Below are positions 37,605 to 51,400 of a stretch of 64,000 bases of DNA, one piece after another. The notes under the pieces are model-generated. The model worked only from the letters and a program-made list of their open reading frames with translations. It was not told the origin of the DNA and searched no databases. The DNA is from Atherix ibis (Eukaryota; Arthropoda; Insecta; Diptera; Athericidae): the NCBI GenBank assembly GCA_958298945.1, contig OY282605.1, positions 42,869,499 to 42,933,498 of the forward strand, written 5' to 3'. The number at the start of each line of letters is the position of its first letter. Position 1 is the first letter of the stretch. The position numbers and the translations under genes were made by a program.

Positions 37605-39440
37605 AATTAAAAATTTTCAGTTAAAAATTTCAGTAAAAATTTTCAGTAGAAATGTTTAGTACAAATTTTTAGTAGAAATTTTCAGTAGAAATTTTGAGTA
37701 GAAATTTTCAGTACAAATTTCGGTAGAAGTTTTTATTAGAAATTTTCAATAGAAATTTTTCGAACAAATTTTTAGTACAAATTTTCAGTAGAAATTTTCT
37801 CTAGAAATTTTCAGTAGAAATTTTCAGTAAACATTTTCAGTAGAAATTTTCTGTAGAAATTTTTAGTAGAAATTCTCAGTATAAATTTTCAGTAGAAATT
37901 TTCAGTAAACATTTTCAGTAGAAATTTTCAGTAGAAATTTTTAGTAGAAATTTTTAGTAGAAATTTTTAGTAGACATTTTGAGTAGAAACTTTGAGTAGA
38001 AATTTTGAGTAGAAATTTTCAGTAGAAATTTCAGTAGGAATTTTTAGTAGAAACTTTCAATACAAATTTTTAGTAGAAATTTTCAGTAGAAATTTTCAGT
38101 AAACATTTTCAGTAGAAATTTTTAGTAGAAATTTTTAGTAGAAATTTTTAGTAGAAATTTTATTAGAAATTTTCAGTAGAAATTTTCAGTAGAATTTTTT
38201 AGTAGAAATTTTTAGTAGAAATTTTCAGTAGAAATTTTTAGTAGAAATTTTCGGTAGAAATTCTCAGTTAGAATTTTTAGTAGAAATTTTTAGTACAAAT
38301 TTTCAATACAAATTTTTAGTAGAAATTTTCAGTAGAAATTTTCAGTAGAAATTTTTAGTAGAAAATTTTAGTAGAAATTATCAGTAGAAATTTTCAGTAG
38401 AAATTTTTAGTAGGAATTGTTAGTAGAAATTTTCAGTACAAATTTTCAGTAGACATTTTTAGTAGAAATTTTCAGTAGAAATTTTTAGTAGAAATTCTCA
38501 GTACAAATTTTCTGTTGAAATTTTCAATACAAATTTTCTGTTGAAGTTTTCAATACAAATTTTTAGTAGAACTTTTCAGTAGAACTTTTCAGTAGAAATT
38601 TTCAGTAAAAATTTTCAGTAAAAATTTTCAGTAGAAATGTTTAGTACAAATTTTAAGTAGAAATTTTCAGTAGAAATTTTCAGTAGAAATTTTCAGTAGA
38701 AATTTTGAGTAGAAATTTTCAGTACAAATTTCAGTAGAAGTTTTTATTAGAAATTTTCAGTAGAAATTTTTAGTACAAATTTTAAGTACAAATTTTCAGT
38801 AGAAATTTTCAGTAAACATTTTGAGTAGAAATTTTTACTAGAAATTCTCAGTACAAATTTTCAGTAGAAATTTTCAATACAAATTTTTAGTAGAACTTTT
38901 CAGTAGAAATTTTCAGTAGAAATTTTCAGTAGAAATTTTTAGTCGAAATTTTTAGTCGAAATTTTCAGTAGAAATTTCAGTAGACATTTTCTGTAGAAAC
39001 TTTCAGTACAAATTTTCAGTACAAATTTCAGTAGAAATTTTTAGTAGAAACTTTCAGTAGAAATTTTCAATACAAATTTTTAGTAGAAATTTTCTGTAGA
39101 AATTTTCAGTAAACATTTTCAATAGAAATTTTCAGTAGAAATTCTCAGTACAAATTTTCAGTACAAATTTTCAATACAAATTTTTAGTAGAAATTTTTAG
39201 TAGAAATTGTCAGTAGAAATTTTCAGTAGAAATTTTTTGTAGAAATTTTTAGTAGAAATTTTTAGTAGAAATTTTTAGTAATTTTTAGTAGAAATTTTTA
39301 GTAGAAATTTTTCGTAGAAATTTTTAGTAGAAATTTTTAGTAGAAATTTTTAGGAGAAATTTTTAGTAGAAATTTTCAGTAGAAATTTTTAGTAGAAATT
39401 TTCAGTAGAAATTTTCAGTAGAAATTTTCAGTAGAAATTT
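37605..39440. repeat. 13-bp minisatellite, block 2
   Basis: Same unit and same variant order as the later part of block 1. Confidence 0.95.
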
Positions 39441-39796
39441 CACAACGATCAATTCTGAAGTGTACTGTCATCAGTCGGACAAATTGAATGATTCACTTAA
39501 AGGAAAAAGGCCAGAATTTGTCAATAGGAAAAGTATAGTGTTCCAACAGGAACCACATACAAGTTTGACTACTCGTCGAAAGCTTTTAGAGCTTGAATGG
39601 ATATACTACCACACCCATCATACTCTCCAAACCTAGCACCTTCTGATTATTATTTGTTACAGTCTCTAGAAAATTTTTTAGATGGTAAAACGTTTAATTC
39701 AAATGAGGAGGTCAAAAATCACTTGGATCAGTTTTTTACCAGCAAAGAACAAAAATGTTATGAGTTATGAGCGTGGAATCATGCTACTGCCATGTA
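39441..39796 (+). pseudogene. Mariner M5 transposase piece, copy 2
   Basis: Practically identical to copy 1, including the deletion, the frameshift and the cut at GCTACTGCC, which shows recent duplication. Confidence 0.85.
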
Positions 39797-41790
39797 AAAA
39801 TTAAAAATTTTCAGTTAAAAATTTCAGTAAAAATTTTCAGTAGAAATGTTTAGTACAAATTTTTAGTAGAAATTTTCAGTAGAAATTTTGAGTAGAAATT
39901 TTCAGTACAAATTTCGGTAGAAGTTTTTATTAGAAATTTTCAATAGAAATTTTTAGAACAAATTTTTAGTACAAATTTTCAGTAGAAATTTTCTCTAGAA
40001 ATTTTCAGTAGAAATTTTCAGTAAACATTTTCAGTAGAAATTTTCTGTAGAAATTTTTAGTAGAAATTCTCAGTATAAATTTTCAGTAGAAATTTTCAGT
40101 AAACATTTTCAGTAGAAATTTTCAGTAGAAATTTTTAGTAGAAATTTTCAGTAGAAATTTCAGTAGACATTTTCTGTAGAAACTTTCAGTACAAATTTTC
40201 AGTGCAAATTTCAGTAGAAATTTTTAGTAGAAACTTTCAGTAGAAATTTTCAATACAAATTTTTAGTAGAAATTTTCTGTAGAAATTTTCAGTAGAAATT
40301 TTCAGTAAACATTTTCAATAGAATTTTTCAGTAAAAATTCTCAGTACAAATTCTCAGTACAAATTTTCAGTACAAATTTTCAGTACAAATTTTCAATACA
40401 AATTTTTAGTAGAAATTGTCAGTAGAAATTTTCAGTAGAAATTTTTTGTAGAAATTTTTAGTAGAAATTTTAAGTAGAAATTTTTAGTAGAAATTTTTAG
40501 TAGAAATTTTTAGTAGAAATTTTGAGTAGAAATTTTCAGTATAAATTTCAGTAGAAATTTTTAGTAGAAACTTTCAGTAGAAATTTTCAATACAAATTTT
40601 TAGTAGAAATTTTCAGTAGAAATTTTCAGTACAAATTTTCAGTAGAAATTTTTAGTACAAATTTTCAATACAAATTTTTAGTAGAAATTTTCAGTAGAAA
40701 TTTTCAGTAGAAATTTTTAGTAGAAATTGTTAGTAGAAATTTTTAGTAGAAATTTTTAGTAGAAATTTTATTAGAAATTTTCAGTAGAAATTTTCAGTAG
40801 AATTTTTTAGTAGAAATTTTTAGTAGAAATTTTCAGTAGAAATTTTTAGTAGAAATTTTCGGTAGAAATTCTCAGTTCAAATTTTTAGTAAAAATTTTTA
40901 GTACAAATTTTCAATACAAATTTTTAGTAGAAATTTTCAGTAGAAATTTTCAGTAGAAATTTTTAGTAGAAAATTTTAGTAGAAATTATCAGTAGAAATT
41001 TTCAGTAGAAATTTTTAGTAGGAATTGTTAGTAGAAATTTTCAGTACAAATTTTCAGTAGACATTTTTAGTAGAAATTTTCAGTAGAAATTTTTAGTAGA
41101 AATTCTCAGTACAAATTTTCTGTTGAAATTTTCAATACAAATTTTCTGTTGAAATTTTCAATACAAATTTTTAGTAGAACTTTTCAGTAGAACTTTTCAG
41201 TAGAAATTTTCAGTAAAAATTTTCAGTAAAAATTTTCAGTAGAAATGTTTAGTACAAATTTTAAGTAGAAATTTTCAGTAGAAATTTTCAGTAGAAATTT
41301 TCAGTAGAAATTTTGAGTAGAAATTTTCAGTACAAATTTCAGTAGAAGTTTTTATTAGAAATTTTCAGTAGAAATTTTTAGTACAAATTTTAAGTACAAA
41401 TTTTCAGTAGAAATTTTCAGTAAACATTTTGAGTAGAAATTTTTACTAGAAATTCTCAGTACAAATTTTCAGTAGAAATTTTCAATACAAATTTTTAGTA
41501 GAAATTTTCAGTAGAAATTCTCAGTACAAATTTTCAGTACAAATTTTCAATACAAATTTTTAGTAGAAATTTTTAGTAGAAATTGTCAGTAGAAATTTTC
41601 AGTAGAAATTTTTTGTAGAAATTTTTAGTAGAAATTTTTAGTAATTTTTAGTAGAAATTTTTAGTAGAAATTTTTAGTAGAAATTTTTAGTAGAAATTTG
41701 TAGGAGAAATTTTTAGTAGAAATTTTCAGTAGAAATTTTTAGTAGAAATTTTCAGTAGAAATTTTCAGTAGAAATTTTCAGTAGAAATTT
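39797..41790. repeat. 13-bp minisatellite, block 3
   Basis: Longer than block 2 by some 150 bases, because of an internal duplication-like difference in the first third. Confidence 0.95.
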
Positions 41791-42269
41791 CACAACGATC
41801 AATTCTGAAGTGTACTGTCATCAGTCGGACAAATTGAATGATTCACTTAAAGGAAAAAGGCCAGAATTTGTCAATAGGAAAAGTATAGTGTTCCAACAGG
41901 AACCACATACAAGTTTGACTACTCGTCAAAAGCTTTTAGAGCTTGAATGGATATACTACCACACCCATCATACTCTCCAAACCTAGCACCTTCTGATTAT
42001 TATTTGTTACAGTCTCTAGAAAATTTTTTAGATGGTAAAACGTTTAATTCAAATGAGGAGGTCAAAAATCACTTGTATCAGTTTTTTACCAGCAAAGAAC
42101 AAAAATGTTATGAGTTATGAGCGTGGAATCATGCTACTGCCAGAAAGATGGCAAAGGATATTGGATCAGACTGGACAATATTTAATTGAATAAAATATAT
42201 TAATTCACTATAAGAAAATCGTTTTCTATTTTTATAAAAAAAAAAAAAATTACATTCCGAACAACCCAA
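41791..42269 (+). pseudogene. Mariner M5 transposase piece, copy 3, with the true 3' end
   Basis: Same as copies 1 and 2 to GCTACTGCC, but here the transposase continues: RWQRILDQTGQYLIE and a stop at 42191. The mariner 3' end follows, finishing in the complement of TTGGGTTGTTCGGAATGTAA at 42269, then TA. This copy is therefore the source boundary: the array grew inside a mariner. Confidence 0.85.
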
Positions 42270-42271
42270 TA

Positions 42272-42821
42272 TTTTCAATTTAAATAGAAAAGTGGCAAAA
42301 ATGATTGAAATTTCAAAATTGCAATAATGATTAACATTTTCTATTCGATCTACTTTAAATTGATATTAAGCAATAATAATTTTTCTATTGTATATTATTG
42401 GTGGTAACGTTTAGTTTCCACTTATGTTCAAAGTCAATAATTTTATATTGAGATTACTTTTATAGAATTTATATTTCGATGAAATTAATTTTTTTTTAAA
42501 GTCATGCCCATCAAACACTTAATATAAAATGTGATGTTTGTTGCCGAACAGAACGGATCAGATTTTTTGGAAAGATGTTCCACAACAATGTGGAATTTAA
42601 TATTAGAAAATAATGAAAACTGCCAAGTTGGCAGTACGGTAAAATTAAGAGCAATATATGTCCGTCTCGTTTTGTGGGTCCACGTTGATTTGCTTCTTCA
42701 GTCGCTGTCAGTCGATATAAGTGAGTGTTAATACGGTGAATAGTTTTCAATGTGCTAAATGAACGAATTGAAGTAGAGAATTTTTTTTTAAGTTAAATTG
42801 TGTAAATAATAAATATAAATT
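42272..42821 (+). promoter_or_regulatory. Upstream region and probable 5' UTR of the phosphotransferase gene
   Basis: Only about 550 bases separate the mariner end from the start codon. Two TCAGTC initiator-like sites lie at about 42698-42713, a fair candidate for the transcription start. No TATA box at the right distance was found. A 66-codon frame at 42531-42731 has no recognisable relatives. Confidence 0.3.
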
Positions 42822-43036
42822 ATGGCGTGGTTATATAAAAATAAACTTCTCACACCGGCTCAATTGAAAAGACTTACAGAACATAAATACTCTTGTACGA
42901 GTGTTAGTCTTCTAGATCCGTTCCTTCAACCTTGGTGGTGCTGGCTGGTTTCAATGGTGCCCTTATGGCTTGCCCCAAATCTTATAACAATGCTTGGTTT
43001 AGCCATCAATATAATAACAACATTAATTTTAATTTC
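42822..43036 (+). CDS. bbc: Phosphotransferase exon 1 (N-terminus, first membrane segment)
   Basis: Starts [20 protein letters not shown] and ends LILI plus two bases before GTAAGT. Contains [14 protein letters not shown] and the first membrane segment after [10 protein letters not shown]. Confidence 0.9.
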
Positions 43037-45464
43037 GTAAGTTGAACGGATCTTGATTCTAATATAATATATGTTAGGTTATGATTACAATAATAGCGGG
43101 GAAGAAGTCGCGTTCGCAAAAAAAAAAGCAAAAAAAAAAAAAAAATTCTCTCGCGCGCCACCATCACAAATGAAAACAATCCATTTTTCCATACAGAATT
43201 CACACTAAGTTGTTGTTCACCTTATTAAACGAATCTATCCAATCTATTAATGGAATAATATTGCTTATATTCACATACAATTAATAATTGTCCAAAAGTT
43301 AAAACGAATCATCATCGATTGTTATTGAATAATCAAAATCGATCATTTACTACTGAAGTGATGACTTCAAGGCAAATAATAGTGACCTAACACATTTCTC
43401 CGGGGTTAATGTATTCGAAAATTTTATTGTGTACACTTTCCGAATGTGTTCTCTTTTTAAAAACTTAATAAATATAATTAATAAAAAATCAGTATAGTTA
43501 TTTCCTTTTTTTTTTTTTTTTGCTTTATGCACTTTAAATGACTTTTTCGTACAGTATTTGAAATGAAACAATTTTTGTTTTGTTATTTATTAAAATTTGT
43601 GTAAATATAGGGAATTGCAAAAAAAAAAAAAATTAATATTTTCTCAAAATTAATATTAAAGGAAATTTGTTTTTTGTTTTTTGTTTTGTTGAAAGGCCCC
43701 ACTGGCCTAAATATAAACGTCGCAATTATTCAGGGTCATTGTTCAAAAGTGTAACACGCGCGCGTTTCGTATAAAATGAAAAATATTTGCGATTATACTA
43801 TTGTAGTTGAAAATACACAAATTGTAAAAACAAAAACAAACAAAAAAATTGAGTGAAAATTTAAATAGTTTTTTTTTTCTTCATAATTTTCCCGGTATTC
43901 TTAAAAATTTTAGATATAGTCCTGACGGACAGGATTTCCCTCCGAGATGGTCGAGTGCGCTCTGTGCCATCGGACTTTTTATATATCAAAGTTTAGATGC
44001 TATTGACGGTAAACAGGCTCGCCGAACCAATTCGTCAACACCTTTAGGAGAGCTGTTCGACCATGGCTGTGATTCAATATCAACAATATTTGTAGCTCTT
44101 TCAGCTTGCATATCATGCCAATTAGGAAAGTATCCCAATTGGATGTTCTTCCAGGTATAGTAACTTTGTTCTTGACACTACTATCCGTATATCGATCAGA
44201 TGTTTAGATCTTATTTTACATTAGCAATTAAATAAGAAAATATCTGAAAATACATATACCATATAAACAAATGTATAATCAAAATTATTGACCCTGCCGC
44301 GCGCACATTAACGAAAAAACTATGCAAATATTTCTTATTCGGATTCTGTACTATTCTCTATTTGATTGAAATAGTTTTACCCTTGGAAATGTCGTTCTTA
44401 TTAACTGAAATCTATAATCTCTACAATTAACTCTTTTTTGAATATTGTATATTTTCAGTGTTTCTGTGCAATCACGTTATTTTATTGCGCTCATTGGCAA
44501 ACGTATGTCTCTGGCACACTTCGATTTGGAAAAATTGACGTAACCGAGGCTCAAATAACAATTATGGGAATACATTTTGTTTCGGCTATTTTTGGACCGA
44601 ACATTTGGATGAGCAAGGTATTTACATATGTTATTGTATTTATTTTCCCTATTCGATCAGTTCACCACCTTAAACTTGAACAAAAAAAAAAAAAAAACAA
44701 AACAATTGATATGTGCGCATATTTCAACAGAAATATCATCTAACTCTATTTGAATTTGTATAATAATTTTTATTTTTATTTAAGGAAAAATCTTTTTTCA
44801 GTTTTGCAATGTGTAGTGTTTTTTTTTTAGTACATAAAAATAATACTACAAAATGATGAAAACGAGTGCCAAATGATTTGTGCTCGTTGTTATTATTAAA
44901 CTAGTGATTTTTTTAAAATAATATTTACGTATATACAATATTATATCAGAGATGATGTGTGTTACCATTTAAGAATAATTCCAAATAAAACATATAAGGT
45001 AGGTTTTTATTTTGGCCAATTGCTGATGATCTGTTGTTGTCATTCTTGTCAGCGCAATTTATCTCTAATAATTTTTTTTCTCGATTTTTCTTACTAATTT
45101 AGAAATACGAAAAATCTCAAAAATTCAATTAATTTTATACGTATTTAATTAAGTTCTAAAATGTAACAGAAAATGCATTTAAAGAAATGTACTATTATAA
45201 AAATGCATTCATATTTTTAGATGGATTCTATCTAGGACACATCAATATAATTTTGAACGTGGGTTAAATTAGAAGCGAGGAGAACCAAAGTAAATAAAAA
45301 TTAAAAAAAGAATTAAATTATAGAAAAATTCTAAGATCTTAAAAGAAACCAACATAGAATAATCCTTTTATAGAAAGAAGCCCAACAACTGATGTTTAAT
45401 AATGAGTTTTTTCTTATTTTCTTTTTACATTATGATAAGTGGATTTTCGCCATTATCTGATATG

Positions 45465-45498
<34 letters not shown>

Positions 45499-48400
45499 GT
45501 AACCATAACGAAGAATTCTTATCTCTAGTGATTGTTATTCTTTTTGGTTGATTTGCTTCAATAATTGTGCGAATAATGTCTGTTGGTTGCCTGTGCACAC
45601 GCAAATCAAAACAAAAAAAAAATTCTTACAAAATTAATTCATATTGCAATATTGTACGAACATTATAATTATAATACGCTTTTGAGAAAGAGATAACAAA
45701 AATATTTCGAAAGAAAATAAAATTAATATGATAACAAAAATAAAATAAAAAACCTTATTCGGATTATGAGAAGAAATTTTGTGGACGCGCCAAATTTAAC
45801 TGATAAAACGAATACAAGAGAGAATGGGCTACGTTCGGTCCATGTGTACTTGTCTTGCGATAATTTTAAGAGTTTCTATATTTGCCATTTTCTTTTGTTG
45901 CTCTTTTTATTGGTATTTTCGAAAATTTTCGAAATTTCCAATAAAAAGAGCAACAAAACAAAATAAATTATTTTTTGTTACATGTAATTTCATATAATAT
46001 TCTAATCGATTATCGTAGGTTTTTGTTTTATTTTAAATTAAAATTATTAGGGTTTTTTAAATAATTATTAAGAAAATCAAAATAAAATAATAATGCAATA
46101 ATTTTTTTTAGACAAAATGATTCCTGTGATTGACTGATAAGAAATTTTTTTCTCCCTTCCCCTACTGCAATTATAATTACTATGGAATATGTTAATTATA
46201 CAAAAAGTTAATGACATATAGTGTATTAGTAACAGTGCAATGTTTATTTTTAAAAAAATTTCACCATCTTTACGAGAGTGATTTTTGTGTTAATGATGTG
46301 AGCATGCATGTATGTGACATGAGTGATTTATTTAAAAAAATAATTATCATTTTTAAATTTATTTCTCAATAATAATTTTTTTTTATGTTGATATTGGTAT
46401 AATGCCGTATATTAAAACACATTTGGTTATTAAAAAATGACGAAAAATACTGATAACATTTATAAGTTTGGATTTATACAAAAACTTCTGATGAATGATT
46501 CTGCTGAGTAATTTTATATTGGTTTAGATTAAATTTTTTGTTTATTTTTTACAGTATTAATGATAAAAAATATTGTATTGTTTATTTTTAATAATCTTCT
46601 ATAAAATAGTTTTTTAAAACGTTGATTATGTAATTATTTTGATAAATGTTCATTCGGTTAGAGTTCAATAGAGCAAAAAACAACTATATATTTTATGAAA
46701 AATTCACCATGGTGGAAACTGATATAGAGCAAAAAACAACTATATATTTAGAAAAAAATCAAATTTGTTTGTTGCCCTATTTTTTGTTTAGTGGCATATG
46801 AAAAATTCATCATAGTGGAAACTGCAAAAGACCAAAAAACGCTATATTTGAAAAAGAATAAAATTTCTTTGTTTCCATATTTTTTGTTTAGTGGCATATG
46901 AAAAATTCACCATGGTGGAAACTGCAAAAGACCAAAAAACGATCTATTTGAAAAAGAATAAAATTTCTTTGTTGCCATATTTTTTGTTTAGTGGCATATG
47001 AAAAATTCACCATGGTGGAAACTGATATAGAGCAAAAAACAACTATATATTTAGAAAAAAATCAAATTTCTTTGTTGCCATATTTTTTGTTTAGTGGCAT
47101 ATGAAAAATTCACCATGGTGAAAATTGCAATAGAGCAAAAAAACGATATATTTGAAGAATAATCAAATTTCTTTTTTTGCCATATTTTTTGTTTAGTGGC
47201 ATATTAAAAATTCACCATAGTGGAAACTGCAAAAGACCAAAAAACGCTATATTTGAAAAAGAATAAAATTTCTTTGTTTCCATATTTTTTGTTTAGTGGC
47301 ATATGAAAAATTCGCCATAGTGGAAACTGCAAAAGTCCAAAAAACCCTATATTTGAAAAAGAATAAAATTTCTTTGTTTCCATATTTTTTGTTTAGTGGC
47401 ATATGAAAAATTCACCATGGTGAAAATTGCAATAGAGCAAAAAAACGATATATTTGAAAAAGAATCAAATTTCTTTGTTGCCATATTTTTTGTTTAGTGG
47501 CATATGAAAAATTCACCATGGTGGAAACTGCAAAAGACCAAAAAACGATCTATTTGAAAAAGAATAAAATTTCGTTGTTGCCATATTTTTTGTTTAGTGG
47601 CATATGAAAAATTCACCATAGTGGAAACTGCAAAAGACCAAAAAACAATATATTTGAAAAAGAATAAAATTTCTTTGTTTCCATATTTTTTCTTTAGTGG
47701 CATATGAAAAATTCACCATAGTGGAAACTGCAAAAGACCAAAAAACGCTATATTTGAAAAAGAATCAAATTTCTTTGTTGCCATATTTTTTGTTTAGTGG
47801 CATATGAAAAATTCACCATGGTGGAAACTGATATAGAGCAAAAAACAAATATATATTTAGAAAAAAATCAAATTTGTTTGTTGCCCTATTTTTTGTTTAG
47901 TGGCATATGAAAAATTCATCATAGTGGAAACTGCAAAAGACCAAAAAACGTTATATTTGAAAAAGAATAAAATTTCTTTGTTTCCATATTTTTTGTTTAG
48001 TGGCATATGAAAAATTCACCATGGTGGAAACTGCAAAAGACCAAAAAACGATCTATTTGAAAAAGAATCAAATTTCTTTGTTGCCATATTTTTTGTTTAG
48101 CGGCATATGAAAAATTCACCATAGTGGAAACTGCAAAAGACCAAAAAACGATATATTTGAAAAAGAATAAAATTTCTTTGTTTCCATATTTTTTGTTTAG
48201 TGGCATATGAAAAATTCACCATAGTGGAAACTGCAAAAGACCAAAAAACGATCTATTTGAAAAAGAATCAAATTTCTTTGTTGCCATATTTTTTGTTTAG
48301 TGGCATATGAAAAATTCACCATGGTGGAAACTGATATAGAGCAAAAAACGATATATTTGAAAAAGAATAAAATTTCTTTGTTTCCATATTTTTTGTTTAG

Positions 48401-51400
48401 TGGCATATGAAAAATTCACCATGGTGGAAACTGCAAAAGACCAAAAAACGATCTATTTGAAAAAGAATCAAATTTCTTTGTTGCCATATTTTTTGTTTAG
48501 TGGCATATGAAAAATTCACCATGGTGGAAACTGATATAGAGCAAAAAACAACTATATATTTAGAAAAAAATCAAATTTCTTTGTTGCCATATTTTTTGTT
48601 TAGCGGCATATGAAAAATTCACCATAGTGGAAACTGCAAAAGACCAAAAAACGATATATTTGAAAAAGAATAAAATTTCTTTGTTTCCATATTTTTTGTT
48701 TAGTGGCATATGAAAAATTCACCATGGTGGAAACTGCAAAAGACCAAAAAACGATCTATTTGAAAAAGAATCAAATTTCTTTGTTGCCATATTTTTTGTT
48801 TAGTGGCATATGAAAAATTCACCATGGTGGAAACTGATATAGAGCAAAAAACAACTATATATTTAGAAAAAAATCAAATTTCTTTGTTGCCATATTTTTT
48901 GTTTAGTGGCATATGAAAAATTCACCATGGTGAAAATTGCAATAGAGCAAAAAAACGATAAATTTGAAGAATAATCAAATTTCTTTTTTTGCCATATTTT
49001 TTGTTTAGTGGCATATTAAAAATTCACCATAGTGGAAACTGCAAAAGACCAAAAAACGCTATATTTGAAAAAGAATAAAATTTCTTTGTTTCCATATATT
49101 TTTGTTTAGTGGCATATGAAAAATTCGCCATAGTGGAAACTGCAAAAGTCCAAAAAACCCTATATTTGAAAAAGAATAAAATTTCTTTGTTTCCATATTT
49201 TTTGTTTAGTGGCATATGAAAAATTCACCATGGTGGAAACTGCAACAGACCAAAAAACGATCTATTTGAAAAAGAATCAAATTTCTTTGTTGCCATATTT
49301 TTTGTTTAGTGGCATATGAAAAATTCACCATGGTGGAAACTGCAAAAGACCAAAAAACGATCTATTTGAAAAAGAATCAAATTTCTTTGTTGCCATATTT
49401 TTTGTTTAGTGGCATATGAAAAATTCACCATTGTGGAAACTGCTAGAGCAAAAAACGATATATTTGAAAAAAAATCAAATTTATTTGTTGCCATATTTTT
49501 TATTTAGTGGCTTATGAAATATTCACCATAGTGAATCTTCGAAAATATTGTCTATTTATTGGCATATGCCATTGATTTACTTGTAATAGAAAAAAACTAC
49601 GCAAGGCATTAAATCGCATGTCTCGTCCTTTGTTTTATTTGCTGATATTGTTGGAACCATATATTGCCCAATAGAGGACAAAAAAAACGGTTATCATCGC
49701 TCGATATCCCTCGCCATTCTAGTTACCATCACGTCAACTTTATTTCGAAAGCGGTACGGCCCTATTATGCCACCTGACCAAAATCCACACCAGACAGTAC
49801 ATTTTTCTGGCTCTTGAAACTATTTTTGATTTTCGACCCAAATTCGACAATTTTGCTTGTTTATTTCGCCATTCAGCCAAAAGTGCTTTTCGTCGCTAAA
49901 GATTTGTTCAATTGTATAATTCTCCAACTATAGCAGATTATAAATGTATACGAATGACAGCGCTGTCATTTTCAAACGTCAAAGTTATAGGCTGGTAAAG
50001 ATTGAACGTACCTATTGTAAATCCCTTAGATTAAAGAAGAACTGGATATAGGCCTCTCTACAAAAATTCTATCCAATTTTTTTCGAGAACACAATGGTAA
50101 GAACACATAGACCTGCAAAATAACCTTTTACGAAATACTTCGTATTCTAAAAAATAGAAACTTTTTATTTGCTGTTGTGAAGAATAAAACTATTTATGGA
50201 AAATTTGTTAATTTATACTGACTTGTTTGTAAACTATTTAAAATTTAATAAAACCGCACTTAAACTTTCCCTTTGCGATAAATATCTGAAATGTCAACCA
50301 AAAGTATGCTACCATTTCATGGAGAATGGCGTGTTTTAAAAACTTTCCGAAAGTCTACAAATTTTGATATATATAAAATAAATAATAAACCTTAAATACA
50401 ATTGCATTTAATATTAGAAGATTGGAAAAAATATAATTCTTGCCTTCTGTCGTGATTAAATTATATTTTTGTTTGGAATATGCTTTTGGAATTTAATAAA
50501 TTTCTATTATGAAAACTAGATATCAATGACACCCATAAAAATCTACACAAAAGTATGCAAGCATTACCATTTCTCGACGCTTTTGAAATAATTTCGACAG
50601 AAAATTGCGTATAAATATACGAAAAATCTGACTTACGGACCGATCCAGGTATTCTTTAATCTAAGGTCTAATAGCATGATTGTGATATTTTTCTTACGTC
50701 GGACAAGCAAAGCTAAGCTGTCTGTCATGTCATTGTAGCTACAGTGAATTAAAAAAAAATTCTTTTAACATTAATCTTACTGCTTGGTTATGCAAAAATA
50801 AATTTTTTAATTTAAAAATATTAATTTTCGGAAAATAAATATTTTGAATTTTCTGACATAAAAATTCTAATAAATTCATATAAATTTTTCAATAAAATTT
50901 TTTTGTTAAATAAAAATCACAACAAGGAAGAAGCAAATAATAAAATTCAACAAGGAAGAAGTAAATAATAAAATCAAATCAATTCATTCACAACTGTTTG
51001 ATTGTTAGGCATATAAGTTGTCTGTCAAAAATTTGATTTTTTCTGACAACGTTAGCCACCGTCAGGCATTTAAGCAGAATTGGCTGACGATAACTGACGA
51101 CTCGGAGAAGAAGAAGAATTGTCAGCCGTTAGCAATCACGAAGAACGACGAAAACGATTAATGATTTTCTCGTCTGATCTCTAAATCGTAACCCCGATTC
51201 AACAAATTACAAACAATTGCAACAACCAGAGAAACGTCACCTGATCAGCTGATCAGCTGAATCATAGTTTCTGAGAAAATCGAGATATTCGTGTTCTCTC
51301 ACTGCTTCAACAAGTTTTCTATTTAAACGATTTACTCAAAGGCTCGAACATAATTCCGATCAGCCCCGATTTTATCGGAGTGCTCCCAATTACGACAACG

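Larger units (their letters stand above)
34817..42140. repeat. Higher-order array: 13-bp minisatellite plus mariner piece, three units
   Basis: Three blocks of 13-bp repeats (34817-37247, about 37605-39440, about 39797-41790) alternate with three nearly identical roughly 350-bp mariner pieces starting at 37248, 39441 and 41791. The period is therefore about 2193 and 2350 bases. Internal variant repeats (for example the TTCTGTTGAA types near 36300, 38510 and 41118) recur in the same order, which shows duplication of whole blocks, not independent growth. Confidence 0.9.

Noticed and set aside
34817..42140. Possible CRISPR-like array
   Set aside because: The units are 13 bp, contiguous and without unique spacers; the genome is eukaryotic.
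42531..42731. 66-codon frame upstream of the phosphotransferase start
   Set aside because: No family resemblance; probably 5' flanking or UTR sequence.
43006..43571. Minus-strand frames in intron 1 of the phosphotransferase
   Set aside because: Low-complexity, rich in Lys and Phe from A/T runs; no motif.
47494..49494. Repeated 62-69-codon minus-strand frames
   Set aside because: They are the 100-bp satellite read in one phase and recur with the array; no evidence of a gene.
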